The notes below the pieces were generated by a model. That model did not search any database. It was not told the DNA's origin and saw only the letters and a list, made by a program, of their open reading frames with translations. A stretch of DNA of 64,000 nucleotides. It comes from Chamaea fasciata (lineage: Eukaryota; Chordata; Aves; Passeriformes; Sylviidae). A program made the position numbers and the translations under genes. This document shows, one piece after another, positions 51,041 through 59,622 of the stretch. Positions within the stretch are counted from its first letter, which is position 1. Each line of letters opens with the position of its first letter. The stretch lies in the NCBI GenBank assembly GCA_029207755.1, contig JARCOQ010000014.1, forward strand, positions 20,349,910 to 20,413,909, given 5' to 3'.

Positions 51041-52870
51041 GTCCACTGGTAGTATGTACCCTCCCTGAATCCTAGTTTTGGTTTATTGGGTTTGGGTGAA
51101 ATATTCTTCTATCGGTAATTTTTGCAGGGAGACTTCTCCTCTGACCCTAAAAATCCTGCCTGCCCTAGATTGAAAAAAGTAACTCCCCTAATTTGAAAGC
51201 AGTTACATGTCGTTTTTATAAGATGTCCGTCAATCTGCTTGCAACATTGCTACAACCCTCATCTCTCTCCATCTAGATTCAGAAACATTACTCTGCCTGG
51301 ATTTCATATAGGTGTTCACCAGGTTTCAAAGTATTAAACATGTACGTTTTAAAGTCTCCATTGCAAAATACGGGATGGGTTCCGGAATACCAGAATCACC
51401 CAGTTTCAACATGCCAAAACCATTCTATTTCATAATGTTAGAATATTAAGTTATAACATCTCTAAGACAATTTCTAAATATCAAGTTGCAAAGTATCATT
51501 TCTTTGATGTCTTCTATGGATGGGATTCCTAATCCCCAAAACTGCCATACTGTCAAAATGGGATCTGTGTGAAATATTTTGCCCTCTGAAAAGTTTTTAC
51601 CTAATGACCATTCATCTATTTTCATCATACAGCTAGATGTAGTAAAAAACAAGCAAATACTTGTAGTACTTTTCTGCCTAGATGGATCTGAGAACTGGCA
51701 TTTGCCAAACTAAGGATGCATCAGATCTCTTCCCTGGATCATCCTGGAAAATTTGTTTAGTAGGCAAAGGGAATTTTTATAAATTACATTAATATGTTAC
51801 TGTAATTTAGGGCGGACCAGCCACCGGCAGCAGGACTCCGGTTTGCTCCGGGCCGGTCAGGATTAGACATAAGTCACCTGGCAACTCCCCTAGCTCCTTA
51901 AGGGACATGTAGAAGACCTCAACAGAAACACAATTCAGTAAGGATTTCTAAGTAAATATTTCTGGTAATTGCTTACAGTCTGGGAAAAATTTCCTAAATA
52001 ATTACAAAATTAGGACATAGGGAATTCTGGGGATAGAACTTCCATCTCGGCCACCGGCCACAAGAAGAACAGTTCTCTTCCACAGAACGGAAGCCTAGCA
52101 CCCCAGCGTTTCACAGGCAGACGAAGGGTCACGCAGGGGAACGAACAATCTGCGGGACCTTTCTCGACCTCATCCCACAATGCCCCCTGTCTTCAGAGGG
52201 TTTCCTGGGCACACCCCTGCGGGGAGGTGCTAGTTCAGAGGGGCCTAGCTGTCTCTGCTTTTTAAGGGCTTGAATTTTAGGGAACGCTCCCCTTTTTTCT
52301 CCTCCCTGGAGAGACTTAAACTGAAGGAAACTCCTCTTTTTCAAAAATTTTAGGAGATTAAGTTAAGGGGCACAAGCCATTTATTTTCCATGTCACAGTT
52401 TAAGCAGAGGTAACTGCCCATATGCTAATTTTAAATTGAAGGAACCCGTGCCTTTTTCAGCATTTTAAGGATTTAAAATTGGACTTCAGTTGCACTCGAA
52501 CGGGTACCCCGGTAACACCTATCTCAGACGGGAGCTACCCAGGCGTATATATAAGCTTAACACCACCTGGGAGTTTATTCTTTTTCTTCTTTGTAATTAA
52601 TACATTGATATCCTTACTTAGAGGTGCTAATGAGCCTTACACCATTCATAATCTTACTGTTCTTTGTCATCCTACTTAGTCACTTGTGGAATACTAATTG
52701 CAGTCACCCAGGAATAATTACCCCCGTCAACAGCAAATTACCCAAATTACTATCTTGCTATGTTACTAAAACACTAAGTTTTATTTTTGCCCTCTAGCCT
52801 GAAGTCATTACAGCCAAAACAGAAAAATAGCCTTATTACCCCAAGGAGTTTTTTTCTCTATCGAGCCCTG
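51041..52870. other. Single-copy region between satellite and promoter; no gene recognised
   Basis: Mostly AT-rich sequence with no satellite homology and no convincing open frame. Short frames (68 and 71 codons on the minus strand) show no recognisable domain. GC-richer patches occur at about 51,810-51,900 and 52,030-52,230. If the minus-strand promoter at 52.9 kb is real, this stretch would be its intron. An old transposon or long terminal repeat cannot be excluded, but I could not find paired ends. Confidence 0.5.
52546..52555 (+). promoter_or_regulatory. Isolated TATA-box-like motif
   Basis: TATATATAAG is a strong match to a TATA box and lies about 45 bp downstream of a short CpG-containing patch. 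No convincing exon or donor follows, so it may be chance in AT-rich sequence. Confidence 0.25.
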
Positions 52871-52877
52871 TACTTAC

Positions 52878-52903
52878 CTTGCATTTGAGTCAGAGGAGCC
52901 AAA
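52878..52903 (-). other. Putative minus-strand first exon and donor
   Basis: Minus-strand sequence ends TGCAAG/GTAAGTACAG, a near-perfect U1 donor, about 50 nt downstream of the TATAAAA box. The 5' end is estimated from TATA spacing. The transcript would run toward the satellite array; no acceptor was assigned. Confidence 0.45.
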
Positions 52904-52925
52904 CAGCTGCAGCTCCTTCGAGAGC

Positions 52926-52932
52926 TTTTATA
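52926..52932 (-). promoter_or_regulatory. Minus-strand TATA box of a putative divergent promoter
   Basis: On the minus strand the sequence reads GGGGTATAAAAGCTC. A start about 28 bp downstream, near 52,900, would give a short first exon ending in a good donor at 52878/52877. The GC, CCAAT and ZNF143-like elements at 52,965-52,993 lie upstream and could serve both directions. Confidence 0.55.
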
Positions 52933-52964
52933 CCCCGTGGGAGTTGCCTCCTCCCTTTTCCCGG

Positions 52965-53006
52965 GCATTCTGGGAACGAGGGGCGGGCCCAATCAGGGGT
53001 ATATTA
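52965..53006 (+). promoter_or_regulatory. Plus-strand core promoter of the lncRNA-like locus
   Basis: In order: GCATTCTGGGAA at 52965-52976 (reverse of the TTCCCAGAATGC core of the ZNF143/Staf motif), GC box GGGGCGGG at 52980-52987, CCAAT at 52989-52993, and TATA-like TATATTA at 53000-53006. Initiation would be near 53,030. ZNF143-type motifs are known from bidirectional promoters, which fits the opposing TATAAAA about 35 bp to the left. Confidence 0.6.
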
Positions 53007-53030
53007 ACCCCAGCTTTTGCCAAGGGGCTT

Positions 53031-53055
53031 CATTCCCTCCTGGGAATCAGCCAGG
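53031..53055 (+). other. Putative exon 1
   Basis: Starts about 25-30 bp downstream of the TATA-like box and ends CCAGG/GTAAGAG, a good donor. The exact start is estimated. Confidence 0.45.
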
Positions 53056-53267
53056 GTAAGAGCTCTCATCTCATTTCAGCGAAGAGGCTCTATTAGCTTA
53101 TTTTTGTTAGGTGTTTTTGGGCACCTACAAATAACAGGAGCTTTGAGGACACTACAAAGAAGATGCTATCAAATACAGGGAGTATTTAAGTTCAGGGGTT
53201 TTGTTTGCACCTTCAGGGGAGGAAAGGCGCTTTTGTAATTTCTGGGTTTGTTCTCATTTTCTTTTAG

Positions 53268-53395
53268 GAGGAGCACTACTCCTGAAGTTATAGGTCACAT
53301 CCAGCACGATCTTCCAGATTCTTTCAGAAGATTTGTCACCTCAAAAGGGCTACTGTACACGTCAGAGGCAACGACCGAGATCCAGGCTTCCGATC
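53268..53395 (+). other. Putative exon 2 (128 nt)
   Basis: Acceptor TTCTCATTTTCTTTTAG with a strong pyrimidine tract; donor GATCG/GTAAGG. It lies just before the CpG island and is not repeated elsewhere in the window. Confidence 0.5.
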
Positions 53396-53639
53396 GGTAA
53401 GGCGAGGACCACGTTCAGGGTACCCGGTTGAGAGTTAGCAGGTTTTGAAGGCAGCAAAATGAGGAACGACCTGCATTTGAGGGCCTCCCCCAAGGCTTTT
53501 TTGCAAGTAATAGCAGCTGCATTTATGCGTCTTATAGCACAGAAGAGCACCTAAGATACGTAAATGTGAGCACCTAAGTTTTGCTCACAGACCTGCCCTA
53601 CAGTTTTGCCCCCTGCTAACTCAGGTACCGGACATTGTA

Positions 53640-54115
53640 ACAGCCCTAGGCTTAGATGCGGGACGAAGCCACAGACTCGAGGACCCGGGCACGCTTAGGC
53701 GAGGGCGAGCGGCCGCCCCCTCGGGATTCGGCGCACGTGCCGCTAAATTCGCGCATCGATTTTAATTTTTCTTTTTCTTAGCTAAGAGGCTAATCGGCGA
53801 TCGGAGGGCCTTCTGAGACAGACTTATTTCCAGTCCAACGTGGATTCACCTTACCGGTCATCTCAAAGATAAGTCAGGGGCCACGGCCTCGAGATAGGAC
53901 GACAGGGGTGTCAGAAATTTATGGGTCCGGTTTAACAGCTACCAGAGGGGACAGGGGTGTCCCTTAAGGGGCCACTTAGGACAGCCGAAGGGAACGGCTA
54001 TACTTCAATAGCAACTACGGGGCACGCAAGGCAGAACGGTCCCCGTCCGCATCGTGCGGTCCGGCGCGCAGCGTCGTCCAGCCCCACTCAGCGATCCCGT
54101 TAGCTGTCAAGGGGA
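53640..54115. promoter_or_regulatory. CpG island
   Basis: Dense CpG stretch including a NotI site (GCGGCCGC at ~53709), CGGATTCGGCGCACGTGCCG-like sequence near 53,725 and GTGCGGTCCGGCGCGCAGCG near 54,053. It lies 0.6-1.1 kb downstream of the core promoter inside the first introns. It could be an extended promoter island or a second start region. Confidence 0.6.
53782..53868 (+). other. Putative exon 3 (87 nt) ending AG/ATAAGT
   Basis: Acceptor TTTTTCTTTTTCTTAG, then 87 nt ending TCAAAG/ATAAGTCAGG. It appears to be the diverged copy-1 equivalent of the 102-nt exons at 56131 and 58063. The downstream sequence also shares a CCACGG block. The AT donor is non-canonical. Confidence 0.4.
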
Positions 54116-54398
54116 AGCATTAATTTTGATCCCAATGCTGTGGTGCAGGGCAGTCCAGTCCCGGTGCATGTCCTGTCAGTTGTCTGTTGTGCACTCTGTG
54201 TCTTTTGAGTGTCTCGTATTTCATGTCATTTTCTGTGGCTTTTCAAGGGGCCATCAAAATCCCGGCATCATTTTTAGCATCTCCGGTCCCTCAGTTCCTC
54301 GGCCAGGCGCCGATACCATCAAACCATCGACTCGGGAGCTCAGGCCAGCATGGGAATCGCATTTATTTTCAGAAGCATCCAGTTTACTGTCTTTTCAG

Positions 54399-54462
54399 GT
54401 CTTGTTCTGAGCTGTACTGACAGCCAAGCACCACCACGATCCATTCCGGTGGATTAGGACTT
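54399..54462 (+). other. Putative 64-nt exon, copy 1
   Basis: Acceptor TACTGTCTTTTCAG; donor GGACTT/GTAAGGAT. Same length as its two homologues at 56624 and 58568. Confidence 0.5.
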
Positions 54463-54567
54463 GTAAGGATGCAAAGCTAGGGAGAGGATTCTGACCGGAG
54501 CATTCTCGAGCGTCCATCTTTGCAGTTCTTGGGATAAGTCATCCCCTTAGCGTCTTTTTTCCTGCAG

Positions 54568-54772
54568 GTTTCTCTGAGCCCGGTCAGCTCTCCATCCGTC
54601 TTACCTCGATCATCTCCTCCCGAGTTCTCTCGGTCCTCAGGGTCATTCCTCTCTTCGAGATTTTTTCTTTCCCTGTCGCGTCTCCTCGTTTGTTGCGTCT
54701 TGTGTCACGGGTGTGGGTGTGTATTTGTCCCAGCGCTGCTCTGCCCTGCCCTGTAGCACAGCTGGGTGTAGG
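54568..54772 (+). other. Putative exon, acceptor clear, donor unresolved, copy 1
   Basis: Strong acceptor TCTTTTTTCCTGCAG at 54553-54567. The end is uncertain; GGGG/GTAATAGG near 54,772 is the best candidate donor. Copies with the same acceptor start at 56793 and 58737. Confidence 0.3.
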
Positions 54773-54899
54773 GGTAATAGGACAAATTTGAAGTGCGGGG
54801 TCTATTGGCTTCTAGGTTCTATCTGTAGATTGACACAAGATGCCTGGTGCTGTCAAGTTATCCTTCCGCCCTTTGACTTTTGTCCTAACTTTCTTTCAG

Positions 54900-54962
54900 A
54901 TGCAGACTGATTAAACCTGTGGCAGAGCAGCCCCTATCGGTGGAGTCGGTTCTCCCGAGAAG
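54900..54962 (+). other. Putative 63-nt exon, copy 1
   Basis: Acceptor CCTAACTTTCTTTCAG; donor GAGAAG/GTCAGTCC. Length identical in all three copies. Confidence 0.55.
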
Positions 54963-55040
54963 GTCAGTCCGAGTCGGTCTTTGCAGGGGAGGTGTAAATG
55001 GTGGCTCTGTTACAGCCCTGACCTTTGTCTTTGTTTTTAG

Positions 55041-55082
55041 GAGCTAATGCAGGATATTGGCAGTCCAGAAGAAGCGGGCAAG
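55041..55082 (+). other. 42-nt microexon 1 of 7
   Basis: Acceptor TTTGTTTTTAG; exon begins GAGCTAATGCAGGATATTGG; donor GGCAAG/GTGAGCAT. First member of the seven-copy 42-nt family, GAG-starting like the others. Confidence 0.6.
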
Positions 55083-55183
55083 GTGAGCATGGACCGGTGA
55101 ACAGAAGCAGTTGTTATTTCTCCGGTGTCAATTTCTGGTGCAACTCTAACCATCCACTGTTGGGTTTTTTTTTTTTTTTTCAG

Positions 55184-55228
55184 GTGGTCTGGTTTTGAGA
55201 TGTCCTGTTTGTGGATTCCAGCGGCCAG
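55184..55228 (+). other. Putative 45-nt exon (GTGGTCTG family)
   Basis: Acceptor is a run of T ending TTTCAG; exon starts GTGGTCTGG and ends GCGGCCAG/GTAGGTGT. It alternates with the 42-nt exons. Confidence 0.55.
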
Positions 55229-55322
55229 GTAGGTGTCAGCTTACGTCAGTTGCAGTTTGTCTTTGCAGGGGCAATGTAATTGGTGCCCTTGTTACTGCCG
55301 GTTTCTTTGTCTCTATTTTTAG

Positions 55323-55364
55323 GAGGTAAAGCAGGATGTTGGCGGTGAAGGTGAAGCGTGCAAG
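55323..55364 (+). other. 42-nt microexon 2 of 7
   Basis: Acceptor CTCTATTTTTAG; begins GAGGTAAAGCAGGATGTTGG; donor TGCAAG/GTGAGCAT. Part of the extra exon pair found only in copy 1. Confidence 0.6.
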
Positions 55365-55459
55365 GTGAGCATTGATCTGCGGACAGAACCGGTTGCTGTT
55401 GCTCAGGTCTCAGTTTCTGGTGAAAATCTAATATCTGCTGTTTGTTGTCTTATTTTTAG

Positions 55460-55505
55460 GTGGCCCGCTTGTGAAATGTCCCGGTCGTGGATACCAGCAG
55501 CCAAG
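55460..55505 (+). other. Putative 45/46-nt family exon with weakened donor
   Basis: Acceptor GTCTTATTTTTAG; begins GTGGCCCGC. The expected donor reads CCAAGAGGGTGTG instead of CCAG/GTAGGTG, so splicing here may be lost or shifted by a few bases. Confidence 0.35.
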
Positions 55506-55599
55506 AGGGTGTGTGCTTAAGTCAGTCCCAGTTTGCCTTTGCCGGGGCAGTGTAAATGATGACTGTGTTACAGCGTTGTTTTTTGTCTTTTTTTTTTAG

Positions 55600-55641
55600 G
55601 AGGTAAAGAGGGATATTGGCAGTCCAGGTGAAGTGGCCCAG
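55600..55641 (+). other. 42-nt microexon 3 of 7
   Basis: Acceptor is a long T tract ending TTTTAG; begins GAGGTAAAGAGGGATATTGG; donor GCCCAG/GTGAGCAT. Confidence 0.6.
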
Positions 55642-55731
55642 GTGAGCATTGTCCGGTGGATGGAAGCAGCTGTTATCACTCAGGTCTCAATATCTGGTGC
55701 AACTCTAAGGTTGTATTTTTGTCTGTTTTAG

Positions 55732-55866
55732 GCAGTCTGCTGTCATTATGCTGAAGTCCCTTCTCCAATGAGGTGATGGACCGGGTCCCTCTCTTTGGAG
55801 CCCTTCAGAAGCATTACAGGACTGTGTGATCAAGCCTCGATTTCTCCGTTTGAAGCTGCTTTCCAG
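55732..55866 (+). other. Putative 135-nt exon, copy 1
   Basis: Acceptor TTTGTCTGTTTTAG; ends TTCCAG/GTAGTCTT. An internal donor-like ATGAG/GTGATG at 55772 could give a 41-nt version, closer to the 45/46-nt family. The copy-2 homologue has lost that internal GT. Confidence 0.45.
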
Positions 55867-55973
55867 GTAGTCTTTGATAACGGCCGAGGAGTCGGGGAGG
55901 CAGGGAGGAGAGGAGGAGCGAGGGTCCTCTCAAGTATCAGCAATGTCAAATCCCTTGTCTGCTCTTAATCCAG

Positions 55974-56053
55974 ACCTACCCCCTGATGATGCCATCACCC
56001 TCCAAGCACGGCCGAGGCAGCGGGCCCGAGCACCCGGGCGTTCTCAAGAGGCG
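55974..56053 (+). other. Putative 80-nt exon, copy 2
   Basis: Acceptor GTCTGCTCTTAATCCAG; donor AGAGGCG/GTGGGTAG. Its homologue at 57906 is also 80 nt with a stronger donor. Confidence 0.5.
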
Positions 56054-56130
56054 GTGGGTAGCAGAATTGTTGGGTTTTGGGCGATGCGGTGCTAAGACCA
56101 CACAGTGATGTTTGCTTTTCTTTATTGCAG

Positions 56131-56232
56131 CTGACTAAGAGAGAGCAACCTGGTGTTAGCAGGAATTTCCCTGAGGGAGAGGCGGCCTTCCTTTTCACCT
56201 GCCAGGATTCTGCATCTCCAGATGTCTGAGAG
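56131..56232 (+). other. Putative 102-nt exon ending AG/ATAAGT, copy 2
   Basis: Strong acceptor TTTTCTTTATTGCAG; ends CTGAGAG/ATAAGTGG. No GT donor nearby fits as well. The following sequence is GC-rich. Confidence 0.45.
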
Positions 56233-56461
56233 ATAAGTGGAGGGCTCCGAGCCACGGAGGGGACGAAAGCGGGGGGCCGGGTCGGCTTTCCACCGGGCGG
56301 GGGTTTGGAGACGGGGCCATCCAAGAAGCGGCCCCTTAGGCTTCCTACAGGGAAAGTCTCCCTTTTGATCTCTCCACTGAGGTGTGCAGGGCAGAGCAGT
56401 CCCGGTGCTTGTCGTGTCCCTCGTTTGTTGCGCACTCTTTGTTTCATGTCTTTTGCCTTAG

Positions 56462-56531
56462 CCCTTCAAGGGGCCTACCAAAAACCCTGGTATCCCTCTT
56501 AGCCTCTCTGGACTCTCAGTTCCTCGGCCAG
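56462..56531 (+). other. Putative 70-nt exon, copy 2
   Basis: Acceptor CATGTCTTTTGCCTTAG; donor CGGCCAG/GTGGCAAT. In copy 1 the equivalent donor reads CGGCCAG/GCGCCGAT, a GC-type or lost site. Confidence 0.45.
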
Positions 56532-56623
56532 GTGGCAATGCCCTCGGACCATCGACTCGGGAGCTCGGGCAGGCATGGGCATCGTATCTCTCTTCAGAAG
56601 CATCCAGTCCAATGTCTTTCCAG

Positions 56624-56687
56624 GTCTTGTTCTGAGCTGTACTGACAGCTGAGCACCACCAGCATCCATTCCGGTGGATTAGGACTT
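56624..56687 (+). other. Putative 64-nt exon, copy 2
   Basis: Acceptor AATGTCTTTCCAG; donor GGACTT/GTAAGAAT. Same length as in copies 1 and 3. Confidence 0.52.
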
Positions 56688-56792
56688 GTAAGAATGCATA
56701 GCTAGGTAGCAGAGTGTGACCGGAGCATTCTCGAGTGTTCATCTTTGCGGTTCTTGGGATAAGTCATCCCCTTAGCATCTTTTTTCCTGCAG

Positions 56793-56992
56793 GTTTCTCT
56801 GAGCCCGGTCAGCTCTCCTTTCAGCTTACCTCGGTCATCTGCTCCCGAGTTCTCTCGGTCCTCAGGGTCATTCCTCTCATCGAGAGTTTTCTTTCCCTGT
56901 CGCGTCCCTTTGTTTGTTGCGTCTTGTGTCACGGGTGTGGGTGTGTATTTGGCCCGGAGCTGCTCTGCCCTGCAGCACAGCTGGGTGTAGGG
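56793..56992 (+). other. Putative exon, acceptor clear, donor unresolved, copy 2
   Basis: Acceptor CATCTTTTTTCCTGCAG; begins GTTTCTCTGAGCCC. The end is placed at GTAGGG/GTAGTAGG with low confidence. Confidence 0.3.
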
Positions 56993-57118
56993 GTAGTAGG
57001 ACAAATTTGAAATGCAGGGTGCATTGGCTTCTAGGTGGGATCTGTAGATTGACCCAAGATGTCTGGAGCTGTCAAGTTATCCTGCAGCCCTTTGACTCTT
57101 GTCCTAACTTTCTTTCAG

Positions 57119-57181
57119 ATGCAGATGGTTTAACCCTGTGGCAGAGCAGCCCCTGTGGGATTCATCGGTTCCCCCGAGAAG
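57119..57181 (+). other. Putative 63-nt exon, copy 2
   Basis: Acceptor CTAACTTTCTTTCAG; donor GAGAAG/GTCAGTCC. The ATG at its start is followed in frame by TAA after four codons, arguing against coding use. Confidence 0.55.
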
Positions 57182-57259
57182 GTCAGTCCCTGTCGGTCTT
57201 TGCAGGGGAGGTGTAAATGGTGGCTCTGATACAGCCCTGACCTTTGTCTTTGTTTTTAG

Positions 57260-57301
57260 GAGCTTATGCAGGATATTGCCAGTCCAGGTGAAGCGCGCCA
57301 G
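57260..57301 (+). other. 42-nt microexon 4 of 7
   Basis: Acceptor CTTTGTTTTTAG; begins GAGCTTATGCAGGATATTGC; donor CGCCAG/GTGAGCAT. Confidence 0.6.
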
Positions 57302-57399
57302 GTGAGCATTGACCGGTGGACCGAAGCAGTTGTTATTGCTCCCGTCTGAATTTCTGGCTCAAGTCTAACCATCCACTGTTGATTTTTGTTTTATTTCAG

Positions 57400-57445
57400 G
57401 TGGTCTGCTTGTTAGGTTGTCGTGGCTCAGGCTGGCAGCGGCCAG
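57400..57445 (+). other. Putative 46-nt exon, copy 2
   Basis: Acceptor TTTTGTTTTATTTCAG; begins GTGGTCTGC; donor GCGGCCAG/GTGGGTGT. Confidence 0.55.
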
Positions 57446-57539
57446 GTGGGTGTGAGTTTAAGTCAGTCCCAGTTTGGTTTTGCTGGGGAGGTGTACATTG
57501 TGAGTATGTTACAGCCTTGTTTTTTGTTTTTATTTTTAG

Positions 57540-57581
57540 GAGGTAAAGCGGGATCTTGGCAGTCCAGGACCAGCTGCCTAG
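57540..57581 (+). other. 42-nt microexon 5 of 7
   Basis: Acceptor TTGTTTTTATTTTTAG; begins GAGGTAAAGCGGGATCTTGG; donor GCCTAG/GTGAGCAT, so in its ATG-free GAG frame the last codon is TAG. Confidence 0.6.
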
Positions 57582-57669
57582 GTGAGCATTGACTGGTGGA
57601 TGGAAGTGGCTGTAATCGCTCAGGTCTCAATTTCTGGTGCACCTCTAAGCTTCTATTATTGTGTTTTAG

Positions 57670-57806
57670 GTGGTCCACTCTTCTTCTGCTGAAGTACCCT
57701 CTGCCATGAGATCATGAACTTGGGCACCTTTTTTTGTGAGCCCTTCAGAAGCATTACAGGACTGTGTGATCAAGCCTCAATTTCTCTGTTTGAAGCTGCT
57801 TTCCAG
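57670..57806 (+). other. Putative 137-nt exon, copy 2
   Basis: Acceptor TTATTGTGTTTTAG; ends TTCCAG/GTAGGCTT. Homologue of 55732-55866 with the internal donor changed to ATGAGATCATG. Confidence 0.48.
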
Positions 57807-57905
57807 GTAGGCTTTGATAACAGCTGAGGAGTTGGGGAGGCAGGGAGGAGAGAGGGTCCTGTCAAGTTTCAGCACTGTCAAATCCCTTGTGTGTTCTTAA
57901 TCCAG

Positions 57906-57985
57906 ACCTACCCCAGGACGATGGCATGACTCTCCAAGCACGGCTGAGGCAGCGGGCTTGAGGGCCTGGGCGTTCTCAAGAGATG
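57906..57985 (+). other. Putative 80-nt exon, copy 3
   Basis: Acceptor GTGTTCTTAATCCAG; donor AGAGATG/GTGAGTAG, near consensus. Confidence 0.55.
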
Positions 57986-58062
57986 GTGAGTAGCAGAATT
58001 GTTGGGGTTTGGGCGCTGTGCTGCTAAGATCACACAGTGATGTTTGCTTTTCTTTATTGCAG

Positions 58063-58164
58063 CTGACTAAGAGAGAGCAGCCTGGTGTTACCAGGAATTT
58101 CCCTGAGGGAGAGCCAGCCTTCCTTTTCACCTGCCTGGACTCTGCATCTTCAGATGTCTGAGAG
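58063..58164 (+). other. Putative 102-nt exon ending AG/ATAAGT, copy 3
   Basis: Acceptor TTTTCTTTATTGCAG; ends CTGAGAG/ATAAGTGG, exactly as in copy 2, so the non-canonical end is conserved. Confidence 0.45.
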
Positions 58165-58405
58165 ATAAGTGGAGGGCTCCGAGCCACGGAGGGGACGAAA
58201 GCGGGGGGCCGGGTCGGCTTTCAACCGGGAGTGGTTTTTCAGTTGGGTTTGGAGCTGGGGTTGTCCAGGAAGCGGCCCCTTAGGCTTCCTACAGGGAAAG
58301 TCTCCCTTTTGATCTCACCACTGAGGTGTGCAGGGCAGAGCAGTCCCGGTGCTTGTCGTGTCCCTCGTTTGTTGCGCACTCTTTGTTTCATGTCTTTTGC
58401 CTTAG

Positions 58406-58475
58406 CCCTTCAAGGGGCCTACCAAAAACCCTGGCATCCCTCTTAGCCTCTTAGGACTCTCAGTTCCTCGGCCAG
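58406..58475 (+). other. Putative 70-nt exon, copy 3
   Basis: Acceptor CATGTCTTTTGCCTTAG; donor CGGCCAG/GTGCCGAT. Confidence 0.45.
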
Positions 58476-58567
58476 GTGCCGATGCCCTCGGACCATCGAC
58501 TCGGGAGCTCGGGCAGGCATGGGCATCGTATCTCTCTTCAGAAGCATCCAGTCCAATGTCTTTCCAG

Positions 58568-58631
58568 GTCTTGTTCTGAGCTGTACTGACAGCCGAGCAC
58601 CACCAGCATCCATTCCGGTGGATTAGGACTT
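58568..58631 (+). other. Putative 64-nt exon, copy 3
   Basis: Acceptor AATGTCTTTCCAG; donor GGACTT/GTAAGAAT. Confidence 0.52.
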
Positions 58632-58736
58632 GTAAGAATGCAAAGCTAGGTAGCAGAGTGTGACCGGAGCATTCTCGAGCGTCCATCTTTGCGGTTCTTG
58701 GGATAATTCATCCCCTTAGCATCTTTTTTCCTGCAG

Positions 58737-58937
58737 GTTTCTCTGAGCCCGGTCAGCTCTCCTTTCAGCTTACCTCGGTCATCTGCTCCCGAGTTCTCTC
58801 GGTCCTCAGGGTCATTCCTCTCATCGAGAGTTTTCTTTCCCTGTCGCGTCCCTTTGTTTGTTGCGTCTTGTGTCACGGGTGTGGGTGTGTATTTGGCCCG
58901 GAGCTGCTCTGCCCTGCAGCACAGCTGGGTGTAGGGG
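58737..58937 (+). other. Putative exon, acceptor clear, donor unresolved, copy 3
   Basis: Acceptor CATCTTTTTTCCTGCAG; begins GTTTCTCTGAGCCC. The end is approximate, at GTAGGG/GTAATAGG. Confidence 0.3.
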
Positions 58938-59062
58938 TAATAGGACAAATTTGAAATGCAGGGTGCATTGGCTTCTAGGTGGGATCTGTAGATTGACCCA
59001 AGATGTCTGGAGCTGTCAAGTTATCCTGCAGCCCTTTGACTCTTGTCCTAACTTTCTTTCAG

Positions 59063-59125
59063 ATGCAGATGGTTTAACCCTGTGGCAGAGCAGCCCCTGT
59101 GGGATTCATCGGTTCCCCCGAGAAG
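59063..59125 (+). other. Putative 63-nt exon, copy 3
   Basis: Acceptor CTAACTTTCTTTCAG; donor GAGAAG/GTCAGTCC. Confidence 0.55.
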
Positions 59126-59203
59126 GTCAGTCCCTGTCGGTCTTTGCAGGGGAGGTGTAAATGGTGGCTCTGATACAGCCCTGACCTTTGTCTTTGTTTT
59201 TAG

Positions 59204-59245
59204 GAGCTTATGCAGGATATTGGCAGTCCAGGAGAAGCGCGCCAG
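59204..59245 (+). other. 42-nt microexon 6 of 7
   Basis: Acceptor CTTTGTTTTTAG; begins GAGCTTATGCAGGATATTGG; donor CGCCAG/GTGAGCAT. Confidence 0.6.
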
Positions 59246-59343
59246 GTGAGCATTCACTGGTGGACAGCAGCTGTTGTTGTTGCTCCGCTCTCCATTTCTG
59301 GCTCAAGTCTAACCATCCACTGTTGATTTTTGTTTTATTTCAG

Positions 59344-59389
59344 GTGGTCTGCTTGTGAGGTTGTCGTGGCTCAGGCTGGCAGCGGCCAG
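59344..59389 (+). other. Putative 46-nt exon, copy 3
   Basis: Acceptor TTTTGTTTTATTTCAG; begins GTGGTCTGC; donor GCGGCCAG/GTGGGTGT. Confidence 0.55.
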
Positions 59390-59483
59390 GTGGGTGTGAG
59401 TTTAAGTCAGTCCCAGTTTGGTTTTGCCAGGGGGATGTACATTGTGACTCTGCTACAGCCTTGTTTTTTGTTTTTATTTTTAG

Positions 59484-59525
59484 GAGGTAAAGCGGGAGCT
59501 TGGCAGTCCAGGATCAGCTGCCTAG
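59484..59525 (+). other. 42-nt microexon 7 of 7
   Basis: Acceptor TTGTTTTTATTTTTAG; begins GAGGTAAAGCGGGAGCTTGG; donor GCCTAG/GTGAGCAT. Confidence 0.6.
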
Positions 59526-59622
59526 GTGAGCATTAACTGGTGGATGGAAGCTGCTGTCATTGCTCAGGTCTCAATTTCTGGTGTAACTCTAACATCCACT
59601 GTTTAATTTACTTTCATTTTAG

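Larger units (their letters stand above)
54137..55930 (+). repeat. ~1.94-kb exon repeat, copy 1 (diverged, expanded)
   Basis: Homologous to the stretches starting at about 56,380 and 58,326, from GGGCAG..CAGTCCCGGTGC onward. It is more diverged than the other two are from each other. It contains one extra 42+45-nt exon pair, so its offset to copy 2 changes from ~2219 bp to ~1940 bp. Confidence 0.8.
55931..57862 (+). repeat. ~1.94-kb exon repeat, copy 2
   Basis: Full unit with exons of 80, 102, 70, 64, 63, 42, 46, 42 and 137 nt. Copy 3 follows at 1932 bp, rising to 1944 bp after a 12-bp insertion near 58,235. Identity between copies 2 and 3 is very high by eye. Confidence 0.88.

Noticed and set aside
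51800..52900. Solo long terminal repeat of an endogenous retrovirus
   Set aside because: TATA boxes and a hexamer-rich layout suggested it, but no TG...CA ends, target-site duplication, primer-binding site or polypurine tract could be paired.
55550..55996. Box C/D snoRNA from ATGATGA near 55,556 and TGATGATG near 55,983
   Set aside because: No matching D box with a terminal stem at the expected distance, and the motifs are not kept in the other repeat copies.
55041..59525. Protein gene encoded by the 42-nt exons (frame starting with Glu)
   Set aside because: Exons 5 and 7 end in TAG in that frame, neighbouring 45/46-nt exons shift frame or contain stops, and no start exon fits.
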